The notes under the pieces were generated by a model that saw only the letters and a list, made by a program, of their open reading frames with translations, made no database searches and was not told the DNA's origin. From the NCBI GenBank assembly GCA_046046915.1, contig JBJOIT010000045.1, positions 1-22,411 of the forward strand: a stretch of DNA of 22,411 nucleotides, read 5' to 3'. The stretch is from JBEEJZ01 sp046046915 (GTDB lineage Bacteria; Pseudomonadota; Gammaproteobacteria; Burkholderiales; Burkholderiaceae_C). Of the stretch, positions 5,889 through 13,382 are shown in pieces (position 1 is the stretch's first letter; the number at the start of each line of letters is the position of its first letter). The translations under genes and the position numbers were made by a program.

Positions 5889-7001
5889 TTACTTGGTGGC
5901 CACGAGCCTTTGTTGGCGCGAGTAGCTGTGCACAGCGTTAACCAGGGCGCCAACATGCTCGGGTGGTGTGTGCTGGCTGATGCCATGCCCCAGGTTGAAG
6001 ATGTGCGTTGGGCCGCGCTTTGTACCCGTATGTGGCAATCCAAAACTATTTAGTACGCGTATCACTTCTGCCTGAATGCTGTCAGGAGGGGCAAACAACA
6101 CATTGGGATCGATATTGCCCTGTAGCGCCTTGCCTGGCTGGCCAGCCGTTCCACCCACCAGGGCGCGAGCATCGCCCAGATTGACGGTCCAGTCCAGGCC
6201 GAGGACCTCACAGTCCAGGCTTGCCATGTCACGCAGCCACAAGCCTCCGCCTTTGGTGAAAACGATACGGGGAATTTTTACACCCATGTGTTCTTTTTTG
6301 ACTTGGGCGAGGACACGGGCTGTATAGGCCAGACTGAAGGTTTGAAACGCACCGTCAGCCAAGACACCGCCCCAGCTGTCAAAAATCATGACGGCCTGAG
6401 CGCCGGCTTCAATCTGGGCGTTCAGGTAGGCCGCTACTGCGTCGGCGTTTACCGCCAACATTTTGTGCATGAGGTCCGGGCGCGAATAGAGCATGGTTTT
6501 AACCAGCCGGTAATCATCCGAACCCGCACCTTCCACCATGTAGCAAGCCAGGGTCCAGGGGCTGCCACTGAAGCCGATCAGGGGAACTCGTCCATTCAAC
6601 GCCTTGCGGATCGAGGTCACGGCGTCAAACACGTAGCGCAACTTGTCCATGTCAGGCACTTCCAGCTTCGCCACAGCGGCTTCTTCACGCACCGGATGCG
6701 CAAACTTGGGGCCTTCACCGAGCGCAAAAGACAGGCCCAACCCCATGGCGTCGGGCACCGTGAGGATGTCACTGAACAGGATGGCCGCATCCAGCGGGTA
6801 GCGCTCCAACGGCTGCAAGGTCACCTCGGTTGCGTAGTCCGTGTTTGTCGCCAAGCCCATGAAGCTGCCTGCCCTGGCGCGCGTAGCCCGGTACTCGGGC
6901 AAATAGCGACCGGCTTGACGCATGAGCCAGACTGGCGTGTAGTCGGTGGCCTGACCCAGGCAGGCGCGCAAAAAGGTATTGTTTTGTAGAGGTGCGTACA
7001 T
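5889..7001 (-). CDS. hemE: Uroporphyrinogen decarboxylase
   Basis: Cytoplasmic haem-pathway enzyme that removes four carboxyl groups from uroporphyrinogen III to give coproporphyrinogen III. The 370-residue product (E. coli 354) has the N-terminal signature PVWLMRQAGRYLPEYR at 23-38, with substrate-binding Arg28 and Arg32, and the catalytic-region motif ILFSDILTVP at 74-83 with Asp78. GFSGSPWTLACYMVEG and C-terminal NLGHGISQHTPPEHV are also present. The ATG at 7001 gives the standard N-terminus. The candidate ribosome site GAGG ends one base before the ATG, and GACAAT (7009-7014) sits seven bases upstream, so a leaderless mRNA starting at the ATG is possible besides co-transcription with the CoA-binding gene 29 bases upstream. 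Confidence 0.96.
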   Translation of the reverse strand: MYAPLQNNTFLRACLGQATDYTPVWLMRQAGRYLPEYRATRARAGSFMGLATNTDYATEVTLQPLERYPLDAAILFSDILTVPDAMGLGLSFALGEGPKFAHPVREEAAVAKLEVPDMDKLRYVFDAVTSIRKALNGRVPLIGFSGSPWTLACYMVEGAGSDDYRLVKTMLYSRPDLMHKMLAVNADAVAAYLNAQIEAGAQAVMIFDSWGGVLADGAFQTFSLAYTARVLAQVKKEHMGVKIPRIVFTKGGGLWLRDMASLDCEVLGLDWTVNLGDARALVGGTAGQPGKALQGNIDPNVLFAPPDSIQAEVIRVLNSFGLPHTGTKRGPTHIFNLGHGISQHTPPEHVGALVNAVHSYSRQQRLVATK

Positions 7002-7030
7002 GCCTCACATTGTCGCCGACACTGCTTTGA

Positions 7031-7441
7031 TCAAGATCGAAGGCGCGCGTGCTCCACCTTCAAACACTTGTCTTGCACAGTGATCAAACCTGCTGCCTGA
7101 GCCTTGCCCGCGGCTTCGTCGTGCCGGATGCCCAGTTGCAACCACAGGGCCGGGAGCCCCAAGGCGATGGCTTCGTCCACAACTGGGGGCACATCTTCGC
7201 TGTTGCGAAACACATTGACCAGATCGATGGCCTCTTGCGCTGCTGCGTCTGTCAACGTCGCATAGGCTTTTTCACCCAGCACCTCCCGCGCGTTGGGGTT
7301 CACAGGAATCATGCGCCAGCCCTGCGCCTGCATGTACCTTGCCACACCGTAGCTCTCACGGTGCGCCTTGGGTGAAAGCCCGACCACGGCGACAGTTCTG
7401 CAGCGGGAAATGATGTGGCGTATTGCGGACTCCTGATCCAT
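7031..7441 (-). CDS. Small CoA-binding-domain protein (YccU family)
   Basis: A 136-residue single-domain protein of the CoA_binding_2 type: a Rossmann fold resembling the CoA-binding domain of succinyl-CoA synthetase, without a ligase domain. Seen in the sequence: AVVGLSPKAHRESYGVARYM at 18-37, PVNPN at 46-50, LVNVFRNSEDVPPVVDEA at 74-91 and LWLQLGIRHDEA at 99-110, all family blocks. The ATG at 7441 is preceded by AGGAG with good spacing. It lies 47 bases after dsbD and 29 bases before hemE on the same strand, so the three are probably one transcription unit. The cellular role of this family is not established; nothing here shows a link to haem synthesis beyond position. Confidence 0.88.
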   Translation of the reverse strand: MDQESAIRHIISRCRTVAVVGLSPKAHRESYGVARYMQAQGWRMIPVNPNAREVLGEKAYATLTDAAAQEAIDLVNVFRNSEDVPPVVDEAIALGLPALWLQLGIRHDEAAGKAQAAGLITVQDKCLKVEHARLRS

Positions 7442-7488
7442 CAGAGTCTCCTGAGTGCCCCAGCGTCCGGCGTGCCGAACATCGGTGA

Positions 7489-9711
7489 TTACTGCGCAAG
7501 CGCAGCGAGAACTTCACTCACGGTGAGCACCTCAGACAGCACCAGGGGTGGTCTGCCCGGCCGGTACAGCACGTAAACGGGTACGCCGCTACGCCCCAGA
7601 GCTGCAAGGGCCTGCGTGATCATCGGGTCCCGCCGTGTCCAGTCGGCCCGGAGCAACGCCACCTGGCGTGCCGAAACCTCTGAAAGGACCTCCGGGTCTG
7701 CCAAGGTGGTTTTCTTGTTGTACTGGCAAGTCACACACCACGCTGCGGTGAAGTCCACGAATACGGTGCGCCCAGCTGCGGTCAGGGTCTCCACCTTGTC
7801 GGGTGACCAGGTGTCCCAACTTGTGGCGGACGGGCTCGTCGGCGTGTTTGCTGTTACCTGCTGGGTCATGACAGGCCCCCAGCTCCACAGGGTCCAGACC
7901 AAGACCACCGCCGCAACTGGCGCAAGGCACAGTCGCGCCAAACCAGTCAAGCCAAGCGCCCAGGCCAAAAAGCCCAGTTCCAGCAGCAGTGTCAACAATA
8001 TGGCGGCTCCATCAAGGCCACTTTGTTGCCCCAGGACCCAGACCAGCCAAACCACCGTGGCCAGCATCGGGAATGCCAAGAACTTGCGCAGGGTATCCAT
8101 CCAGGCGCCCGGGCGTGGCAAGGCACGCGCCACTGCGGGCACCAAGCTGGCCAGCAGGTAGGGCAAGGCCATGCCCAAGCCGATGGCTGCAAATACCAGC
8201 AAGGCTTGTGTGGCCGGCAGGCTGACCGCGACACCCAAGGAAGCTCCCATGAAGGGGGCCGTACAAGGGGATGCCACCGCGACTGCCAGAACGCCTGATA
8301 AAAAAGCGTTCGCTGTTGGGTGTTGTGCCTGCATGGACGTTAGCCGTGAGGGTAAAAACTGGCCCAACTCAAACATGCCAGCCAGGTTAAGACCGATGAG
8401 CGTGAACAAGGCCGCTAGGCCGGCAACCACCGCCGGCGACTGCAATTGGAAGCCCCAACCGAGTTGTTCTCCGGCCGCGCGCAGCGCCAGCATGAGCCCC
8501 CCCAGTGCCAAAAAAGAGAGCAGCACGCCGCCCGTGTAGGCCCAGCCACTGGCGCGGTGAGCTCGCCGGTCGTCGGCGTGTTGCGTGAATCCCACCACCT
8601 TGATGGCGAGCACCGGAAAGACACAGGGCATCAGGTTCAGGATCAATCCGCCTAGCATTGCGCCCAGCAGGGTGATCAATAGTGACGCAGACGCCCCAGC
8701 GGCAGGCGCTTGGACGGCCTGGGCATTGGCCTTCAGTGCCGCGGCCAGGGCCGGAGAAACCTCAGCCGGACTGTTGGTGGCGGGCCATTTACCCTGCACT
8801 TGCGCCTTGATCAGCCATGCCTGGCCTGCCAGCTTGCCAGTTTCAGGCACCAGGACAAAGTGCATGAGTTCCGGGCTTTGCGACCGCTCGGGTGAAAGAG
8901 GCAGGTTTGCCCGCCAAACGTTACCGTCCCAGGTTTGTGACCATGTTTGCTGACTCAGCGGCGCATCACTTTTTGCGGGCTGTACGGCGTTGTGCAGAAC
9001 CGCAGGTGTTTCGGGAAACCAAACCAGGGGCTTGTTGCGCAGGGTGTCTGGCAAGCCATGCACTTCCAGCAACAGTCTCTGGTCTTGCACCCTTGCTGTG
9101 CTGCTGGGGTTTGCGTTCTGGGTGTCGACGAGCTCTCGGGGATACAAGGCGTCGGCGGCCAGAAATTCTGCGCTGTGCAACGCCGTTGAACCACGCACAG
9201 GTAGCTTTATGGCAAATTCGCCGTCTTGCGGTATGCATTCCTGTCGGCACACCAGCCAGCTGGCCTTGAGCTTGATCTCCAGCTCGTTGCCCAGCAGAGG
9301 CGGCTTGAATTCTGGTGTGATGGTCAACGGCACGGGCAGCAGCACCGTTCCTTCGTAGCCGTAGTTGGTCAGCGTACCGATGTTGATCTTGTGGGGCACT
9401 GGCCAGTTAATCTCTCCGGCCATCACTCCAGCAGGCAAGGTCCAGTTCAGTGTGCTGGCCAGTCCGGAGTCCCCTGGGTTTTTCCAGTAGGTGTGCCAGC
9501 CGCTCTGATGTGCCAGTTGCAGCCCCACCCACACCGGCTTGCCCGGATCAGCGCCTTCTGGCGCATGGGCGATCAGTTCGGCCCGTACCTCAGCCGTTTG
9601 CACAATCGCGCCTGGTTTGCCTTGCGCATAAACCGGTGCGGGCAGGCAGAGAGCCGCCAGCGTGACTATCACAAAGGTCAGTCGGTCGATTAAAGGCACT
9701 GATGAGGTCAT
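7489..9711 (-). CDS. dsbD: Thiol:disulfide interchange protein, DsbD/ScsB type
   Basis: Inner-membrane protein that carries electrons from cytoplasmic thioredoxin to periplasmic partners. With the chosen start it has 740 residues. A signal peptide covers 1-29 (VYA/QG), followed by a periplasmic DsbD-alpha-like domain to about 330 with Cys155 and Cys159 (WLVCRQEC). The multi-span membrane core has the redox pair Cys363 (NLMPCVFPV) and Cys483 (SPCTAPFMG). The C-terminal periplasmic thioredoxin domain has Cys659-Val-Thr-Cys662 (AAWCVTC). The frame stays open upstream to 9873, but that extension overlaps the DUF167 gene, is not hydrophobic and would bury the signal peptide, so ATG 9711 is preferred despite no clear Shine-Dalgarno. 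The long N-terminal domain resembles ScsB-like members more than E. coli DsbD. Partners could be cytochrome c maturation proteins or periplasmic isomerases. Confidence 0.88.
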   Translation of the reverse strand: MTSSVPLIDRLTFVIVTLAALCLPAPVYAQGKPGAIVQTAEVRAELIAHAPEGADPGKPVWVGLQLAHQSGWHTYWKNPGDSGLASTLNWTLPAGVMAGEINWPVPHKINIGTLTNYGYEGTVLLPVPLTITPEFKPPLLGNELEIKLKASWLVCRQECIPQDGEFAIKLPVRGSTALHSAEFLAADALYPRELVDTQNANPSSTARVQDQRLLLEVHGLPDTLRNKPLVWFPETPAVLHNAVQPAKSDAPLSQQTWSQTWDGNVWRANLPLSPERSQSPELMHFVLVPETGKLAGQAWLIKAQVQGKWPATNSPAEVSPALAAALKANAQAVQAPAAGASASLLITLLGAMLGGLILNLMPCVFPVLAIKVVGFTQHADDRRAHRASGWAYTGGVLLSFLALGGLMLALRAAGEQLGWGFQLQSPAVVAGLAALFTLIGLNLAGMFELGQFLPSRLTSMQAQHPTANAFLSGVLAVAVASPCTAPFMGASLGVAVSLPATQALLVFAAIGLGMALPYLLASLVPAVARALPRPGAWMDTLRKFLAFPMLATVVWLVWVLGQQSGLDGAAILLTLLLELGFLAWALGLTGLARLCLAPVAAVVLVWTLWSWGPVMTQQVTANTPTSPSATSWDTWSPDKVETLTAAGRTVFVDFTAAWCVTCQYNKKTTLADPEVLSEVSARQVALLRADWTRRDPMITQALAALGRSGVPVYVLYRPGRPPLVLSEVLTVSEVLAALAQ

Positions 9712-9730
9712 GAATAGAGGGTGACTTTGC

Positions 9731-9796
9731 TGAAAGCGAGGCTGATTGCGTCCTGTCGTGCGGGATGACAAAGGCGGCATGAGATTGTCGCTTTCA
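9731..9796. repeat. 9-bp inverted repeat spanning the DUF167-dsbD junction
   Basis: TGAAAGCGA (9731-9739) and TCGCTTTCA (9788-9796) are exact reverse complements 48 bases apart. The right arm includes the stop codon of the DUF167 gene. In the minus-strand transcript they could form a long-range stem between that stop and the dsbD start. No function is known. Confidence 0.35.
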
Positions 9797-10168
9797 ACGG
9801 CGTTTCTTGTTGCCGGCGGTGGTGTGAGTGCCCGACAGTTTTTCGCGCGCAGTGGTGTCGGGCATCGCGCCAAACACGTCTGGCAAGCGCTGAGGGCGAT
9901 TAATTCGCAACTGCTTGTTCACGTTGGTTTGACCGAAAACGACCTCAATGTCGGCAACCGACACCCCAAATAGGGGGGCCAGAAAGCGCACCATGTGGTC
10001 AGTGGCGCGCCCGCCCTCAGGGCTGGCTGTCACGCTGATTTTCAGTTGCGTGCCCAAGGGCTGATGAATGGCGTCGCGCTTGGCGCTGGGTTTGCCCAAA
10101 ATATTGACCACCAGTACGTCGCCATCCCAGGCAAAAAAGCTCTCACCGGTGAGATGACGTGGTCGCAT
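9794..10168 (-). CDS. DUF167 / YggU-family protein
   Basis: Small conserved protein of unknown biochemical role. With the ATG at 10168 it has 124 residues; the family core is about 95. Recognisable blocks are VVNILGKPSAKRDAI near 20-34, the signature VTASPEGGRAT at 46-56, and FGVSVADIEVVFGQTNVNKQLRI at about 67-89. A basic, low-complexity tail (THTTAGNKKRR) extends the C-terminus. The ATG is preceded by GAAGG at usable spacing. A TTG ten codons upstream (10198) is an alternative start. It lies 82 bases upstream of dsbD on the same strand and may head that transcription unit; it is divergent from the creatininase-like gene. Confidence 0.85.
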   Translation of the reverse strand: MRPRHLTGESFFAWDGDVLVVNILGKPSAKRDAIHQPLGTQLKISVTASPEGGRATDHMVRFLAPLFGVSVADIEVVFGQTNVNKQLRINRPQRLPDVFGAMPDTTAREKLSGTHTTAGNKKRR

Positions 10169-10223
10169 GGTGCCTTCGGCAGTAAAGGGGCGGTCCAATG
10201 GTGCGCAAGGTGGTAATGGTCGC

Positions 10224-10251
10224 TGGACAAAGCTTCATGGCGCTAAATAAT
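10224..10251 (+). promoter_or_regulatory. Sigma-70-type promoter for the creatininase-family gene
   Basis: TGGACA (10224-10229, 5/6 to TTGACA) and AATAAT (10246-10251, 5/6 to TATAAT) are separated by 16 bases. Transcription would begin near 10258 and give a leader of about 55 bases. The -10 box is embedded in the inverted repeat CGCTA-AATAA-TAGCG (10241-10255), a possible repressor site. Confidence 0.5.
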
Positions 10252-10313
10252 AGCGACACGCCCAGCGCGTCTGGGGCTGTAGGATCGCACTCTTGCCTTA
10301 ACCCTCCCACGCC

Positions 10314-11144
10314 ATGTTTCATCCTCACCGATTTTGGGCTCAGCTGAGCACGCGTGCCTTTGCGCAGCTTGACCTGGCGCGTGCCATCGCCGTGCTGCCC
10401 GTGGCAGCCATCGAGCAGCATGGCCCTCACCTGCCACTGAGTGTCGACACCACGCTGGTCGATGGCGTGGTATCGGCGGCCTTGCCCCATCTAGCCGACG
10501 ACCTGCCGGTCCTGTTCCTTCCCACGCAGGCGGTGGGTTTCAGCCCTGAGCATCAGCGTTTTCCCGGTACCTTGACCCTCGGGGCAGAGACCGTGATTCG
10601 CCTTTGGACTGAGATCGGTGAGTCGGTTGCCCGCAGTGGTGTGAAGAAGCTTGTGCTGTTCAACGCCCATGGCGGCCAGGTGGGGCTGATGGACGCGGTG
10701 GCGCGAGACCTGCGTGCGCGTCTGGACATGCTGGTGTACAGCGTGAGCTGGTTCAATCTGCCCTTGCTTGATGAGCAGGGGCGTGACCTCAATGCCATGT
10801 TCAGTGCCGATGAGCACCGTTTTGGCATTCACGCGGGCGACATCGAGACCTCGATGATGCTGGCGCTGGATGCCGCAAACGTCGATATGACATTGGCCCG
10901 CGACTTCACCTCGTCGTCACAAGGTAGGGCGAGGGACTTTGACATTCTCGGTAACGGCAAAAGCGCAAAGTTCGGCTGGCAGATGCAAGACTACAACCCC
11001 GCCGGTGCCGTTGGTAACGCAGCCGCAGCAACGGCAGACAAAGGCCATGCCCTGATACAGGCTGCCGGCCGTGCCTTGGCCCGCATGCTCAGTGAGGTCG
11101 ATCAGCTACCCGGCGACACACTGGTGGCCTCGCCAAGGGTCTGA
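10314..11144 (+). CDS. Creatininase-family metal-dependent amidohydrolase
   Basis: A 276-residue member of the creatininase/MftE family of two-metal hydrolases that open cyclic amides or cleave peptide-like C-N bonds. The metal-binding residues are in place: Glu34 and His36 in IEQHGPHLPLSVDT, Asp45 in the same block, His119 in FNAHGGQ, and Glu178 in GIHAGDIETSMM. No signal peptide is seen, so it is probably cytoplasmic. The ATG at 10314 gives the normal family N-terminus; no strong Shine-Dalgarno is visible. No creatine, mycofactocin or purine genes lie nearby, so the substrate is open. It has its own promoter candidate and converges with the cytochrome c gene, with 18 bases between the stops. 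Confidence 0.88.
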   Translation: MFHPHRFWAQLSTRAFAQLDLARAIAVLPVAAIEQHGPHLPLSVDTTLVDGVVSAALPHLADDLPVLFLPTQAVGFSPEHQRFPGTLTLGAETVIRLWTEIGESVARSGVKKLVLFNAHGGQVGLMDAVARDLRARLDMLVYSVSWFNLPLLDEQGRDLNAMFSADEHRFGIHAGDIETSMMLALDAANVDMTLARDFTSSSQGRARDFDILGNGKSAKFGWQMQDYNPAGAVGNAAAATADKGHALIQAAGRALARMLSEVDQLPGDTLVASPRV

Positions 11145-11162
11145 ACTTTCCTGCCACTGGTC

Positions 11163-11612
11163 TCAGTGCGTCTGCAGACGGTTAAGGTATTCCAGCAGCG
11201 ACAGGATGCGTGCCCGGACCAATGCGTCCGGGTCGTACATGCCGCGCGCCTCCAAGTAGTACTGTGCATCCTGCATGCGGTATTCGCGTCCCCAGATGGG
11301 CATGTCGCGCGTGCCGTGCGCAGCAACGCCGCCACCTTCAATGACCTCATAGAGCCGGCGCATCGGAAACACGCCCTTGTTTTGGCGAACCAGCTGTGTC
11401 AAGTCGGGTGGACTGCGCTTGAGCAGTTCTCCCAGTGGGCCATTTCCCCGACCGTTGACACCATGGCAACTGGCGCAATTGGCCTCAAATTCACGTTTTC
11501 CCCAGTCGGTCGTTTGTGCGGCGCCCTGTGCAAATGCCGCAGCACTGCAAATAGCCAGCCCCAGCACGAAAAGAGCGACCCTGATACCGGTCTTATGGAT
11601 GTCCTTGTTCAT
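11163..11612 (-). CDS. Periplasmic monohaem c-type cytochrome
   Basis: A 149-residue class I-like cytochrome c. Residues 1-28 form a signal peptide (basic start, hydrophobic core, AFA/Q cleavage). The single haem motif CASCH is at 46-50, and Met104 in DMPIWG is the likely sixth ligand. The pattern GVNGRGNGPLGELLKRSPPDLT is typical of small cytochrome c electron carriers in Burkholderiales. The ATG at 11612 is chosen because it begins the signal peptide and follows a purine-rich GGGGGA; the frame is open upstream to 11681 without a sensible start. Partners are unknown: no oxidase or dehydrogenase adjoins it. It follows the PhzF gene after 140 bases. Confidence 0.87.
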   Translation of the reverse strand: MNKDIHKTGIRVALFVLGLAICSAAAFAQGAAQTTDWGKREFEANCASCHGVNGRGNGPLGELLKRSPPDLTQLVRQNKGVFPMRRLYEVIEGGGVAAHGTRDMPIWGREYRMQDAQYYLEARGMYDPDALVRARILSLLEYLNRLQTH

Positions 11613-11701
11613 TTCCAATTTCCCCCGCTGTTGTTGCGATGTGATGCACCAACGGATGTCAGCGACCCATCGGACAGCCATGCTAGGTGGGGCGGGATGA
11701 G

Positions 11702-11738
11702 CCTTGTTTGATGGCTCTCAAGGGTAGCCAGTACAAGG
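11702..11738. repeat. Imperfect two-part stem-loop between the PhzF and cytochrome c genes
   Basis: CCTTGT (11702-11707) pairs with ACAAGG (11733-11738), and inside it GGCT (11713-11716) pairs with AGCC (11726-11729). No T-run follows, so at best it is a weak transcript end or RNA-processing structure after the PhzF gene. Nothing else is evident in the 140 bases between these genes. Confidence 0.25.
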
Positions 11739-11752
11739 GCGTTGAATTGGAT

Positions 11753-12709
11753 CTAGAGCCGGACCTTCCCGTCGATGCAGGTCACAGCATAGCCGCCTAC
11801 CCACACCTGACCATCGCTCTTGCGCTGCACAAAAACCTGACCTTCGCGGCCTAGGCATGTACCCTGGGTGGCAACGAATTTCTCAGGTAAGACCCCGTCG
11901 GCTATCAGCCACTGTGCCAGGCTGGCGTTGAGACTGCCGGTCACCGGGTCTTCGTCGACGCCCACTGCGGCTGCAAATGCGCGTACTTCCACCGTTGCGT
12001 GCGCACCCTCAGGGAACAATGGCGGCGTGGTGTCCCGCCGCTGTGAGAAGGCTCGAGCTTCGCGATTGGAGCGGTTGATCAGAGGTGGTGCCGGTAGGGC
12101 CTCATGCAGCGCAATCACTCCTACCTTGGTGTCCAGACGCTGCAGCGCTCGGTGATCTGGCGCCAGTGCCAGCAGCGTGTCGACGTCATTTACCAACAGG
12201 CCGAGCCAGCTTGGGCCGTTGTTTAACATCTGCGCACTAAGAATGTTTATGGGCTGCAAGCCCAAGGCTTCGGTGACGTCGGTCAGCAGCTTGGCCTCAG
12301 GCTCGGTGCGTTTTAGCGCAGGTGCGGCAAAGTACAAACGCTGACCGTCGCGCTCAATTGGGACCAGTCCGACAGTGCATTCCTGAACAATGGTGTCCGC
12401 GTGTCGGGGGCGTCCGCCCGCCTCTAGCCAGGCGTGGCAGCTGCCCAGGGTGGGGTGGCCTGCAAAGGGTAGCTCGCCACCGGGGGTAAAAATACGAACG
12501 CGGTAATCCGCACCCTTAGCCAGCCCTTTTGGGGTGGGTGGGAGCACAAAGGCGGTTTCGCTCAGGTTCATCCAGTGAGCGAAGCGCTGCATCTCCATGT
12601 CGCTCAGATCGCTGCCGTCCAGCACCACCGCCAGTGGATTGCCCCAATATGGCCGATCGGTGAAAACGTCGACCTGTTTGTAGGGGCGAGCTCGGGGAAG
12701 TGTGGTCAT
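11753..12709 (-). CDS. PhzF-family isomerase/epimerase-like protein
   Basis: A 318-residue protein of the PhzF phenazine-biosynthesis-like family, which has the diaminopimelate epimerase fold. Visible family blocks are QVDVFTDRPYWGNPLAVV near 12-29, LSETAFV at 49-55 with the conserved catalytic Glu51, the GHPTLGS loop at 84-90, and VDEDPVTGS at 251-259. No phenazine genes are nearby, so it is one of the many orphan members whose substrate is unknown. It starts 13 bases after the LysE-type exporter on the same strand, implying co-transcription. No clear Shine-Dalgarno precedes the ATG, so translation may be coupled to the upstream gene. Confidence 0.9.
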   Translation of the reverse strand: MTTLPRARPYKQVDVFTDRPYWGNPLAVVLDGSDLSDMEMQRFAHWMNLSETAFVLPPTPKGLAKGADYRVRIFTPGGELPFAGHPTLGSCHAWLEAGGRPRHADTIVQECTVGLVPIERDGQRLYFAAPALKRTEPEAKLLTDVTEALGLQPINILSAQMLNNGPSWLGLLVNDVDTLLALAPDHRALQRLDTKVGVIALHEALPAPPLINRSNREARAFSQRRDTTPPLFPEGAHATVEVRAFAAAVGVDEDPVTGSLNASLAQWLIADGVLPEKFVATQGTCLGREGQVFVQRKSDGQVWVGGYAVTCIDGKVRL

Positions 12710-12722
12710 GTTCTTGACAAGG

Positions 12723-13334
12723 TCATAAACGCAGCATCCAGAGGGAAGTGAGCACCAGCACCAGCGCCATCAGGCGGTTGAAGATTTTCAGGTGCCTGGC
12801 GGTGCCCTCGGGTCCAGCCAGCCAATCTCGCAATAGCGAGCCCACCAACGCATAAGTGAGGTTGCTGCCAAACGCAAAAGCTAGCATCACAGGCAGCACC
12901 CAAGCCAGACGCAGGGCCGTCGAATCATGGCCCGCCACCCAGCCGCTGACGATTGCCAGGGCCAGCATCCAGGCCTTGATATTGATGAACTGCAGGACTA
13001 CACCCTGGGTGAAGCCCACGGTTAGCCGGGCTGGGTCTGTTTGCGACAGTTGCTGGGTGCGCCACAGCTTGCTTGCCAGCCACAACAGATAGGCCACGCC
13101 GCTGAGTTTGATGATCCAGCCAAGCAGCGGCACTGCCGCGACCAGGGCTCCTACACCCAGTGCGCACATCGCGAGCAGCAGGCCCCAGCCCACGGGCACG
13201 GCACAGACAAACGGCAGGGCCCGGCGCAGCCCCAGATTGGCGGCCAAAGCAGTGGACAAGGTGGTGTTCGGCCCCGGCGTGAAGCTCATGGCCGTCGCCA
13301 AAACCAATAGTGCAGACAGTTCTTGCCAGTTCAT
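12723..13334 (-). CDS. LysE/RhtB-family amino-acid exporter
   Basis: Inner-membrane permease of 203 residues, the normal family size, with about six hydrophobic segments. The signature SFTPGPNTTL is at 17-26, followed by the long hydrophobic block of helices 2-3 and the FTQGVVLQFINIKAWM segment typical of RhtB/LysE members. Likely exports amino acids or related small molecules; the substrate cannot be predicted. It lies 48 bases after flgL with no terminator in the gap, so some read-through from the flagellar operon is possible. GACAAT (13341-13346) ends six bases before the ATG and no Shine-Dalgarno is present, which would suit a leaderless transcript. The PhzF gene follows closely. Confidence 0.9.
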   Translation of the reverse strand: MNWQELSALLVLATAMSFTPGPNTTLSTALAANLGLRRALPFVCAVPVGWGLLLAMCALGVGALVAAVPLLGWIIKLSGVAYLLWLASKLWRTQQLSQTDPARLTVGFTQGVVLQFINIKAWMLALAIVSGWVAGHDSTALRLAWVLPVMLAFAFGSNLTYALVGSLLRDWLAGPEGTARHLKIFNRLMALVLVLTSLWMLRL

Positions 13335-13382
13335 GCTGGCATTGTCGTTGGCGTTACAGCAGGAGGCCGTAGGGCGTGGATT

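Noticed and set aside
6288..6989. 233-codon plus-strand open frame opposite hemE
   Set aside because: It lies wholly antisense to an intact, easily recognised hemE and its translation matches no known family; it is a codon-bias shadow.
9712..9873. 54-residue N-terminal extension of dsbD
   Set aside because: It overlaps the DUF167 gene, has no family similarity visible to me, and would place the signal peptide internally.
11155..11168. CACTG-GTCT-CAGTG hairpin between the creatininase-like and cytochrome c stops
   Set aside because: Only five base pairs and no T-run on either strand; too weak for a terminator.
11613..11681. 23-residue upstream extension of the cytochrome c gene
   Set aside because: It would precede a complete signal peptide; the ATG at 11612 has a purine-rich site and a normal export signal.
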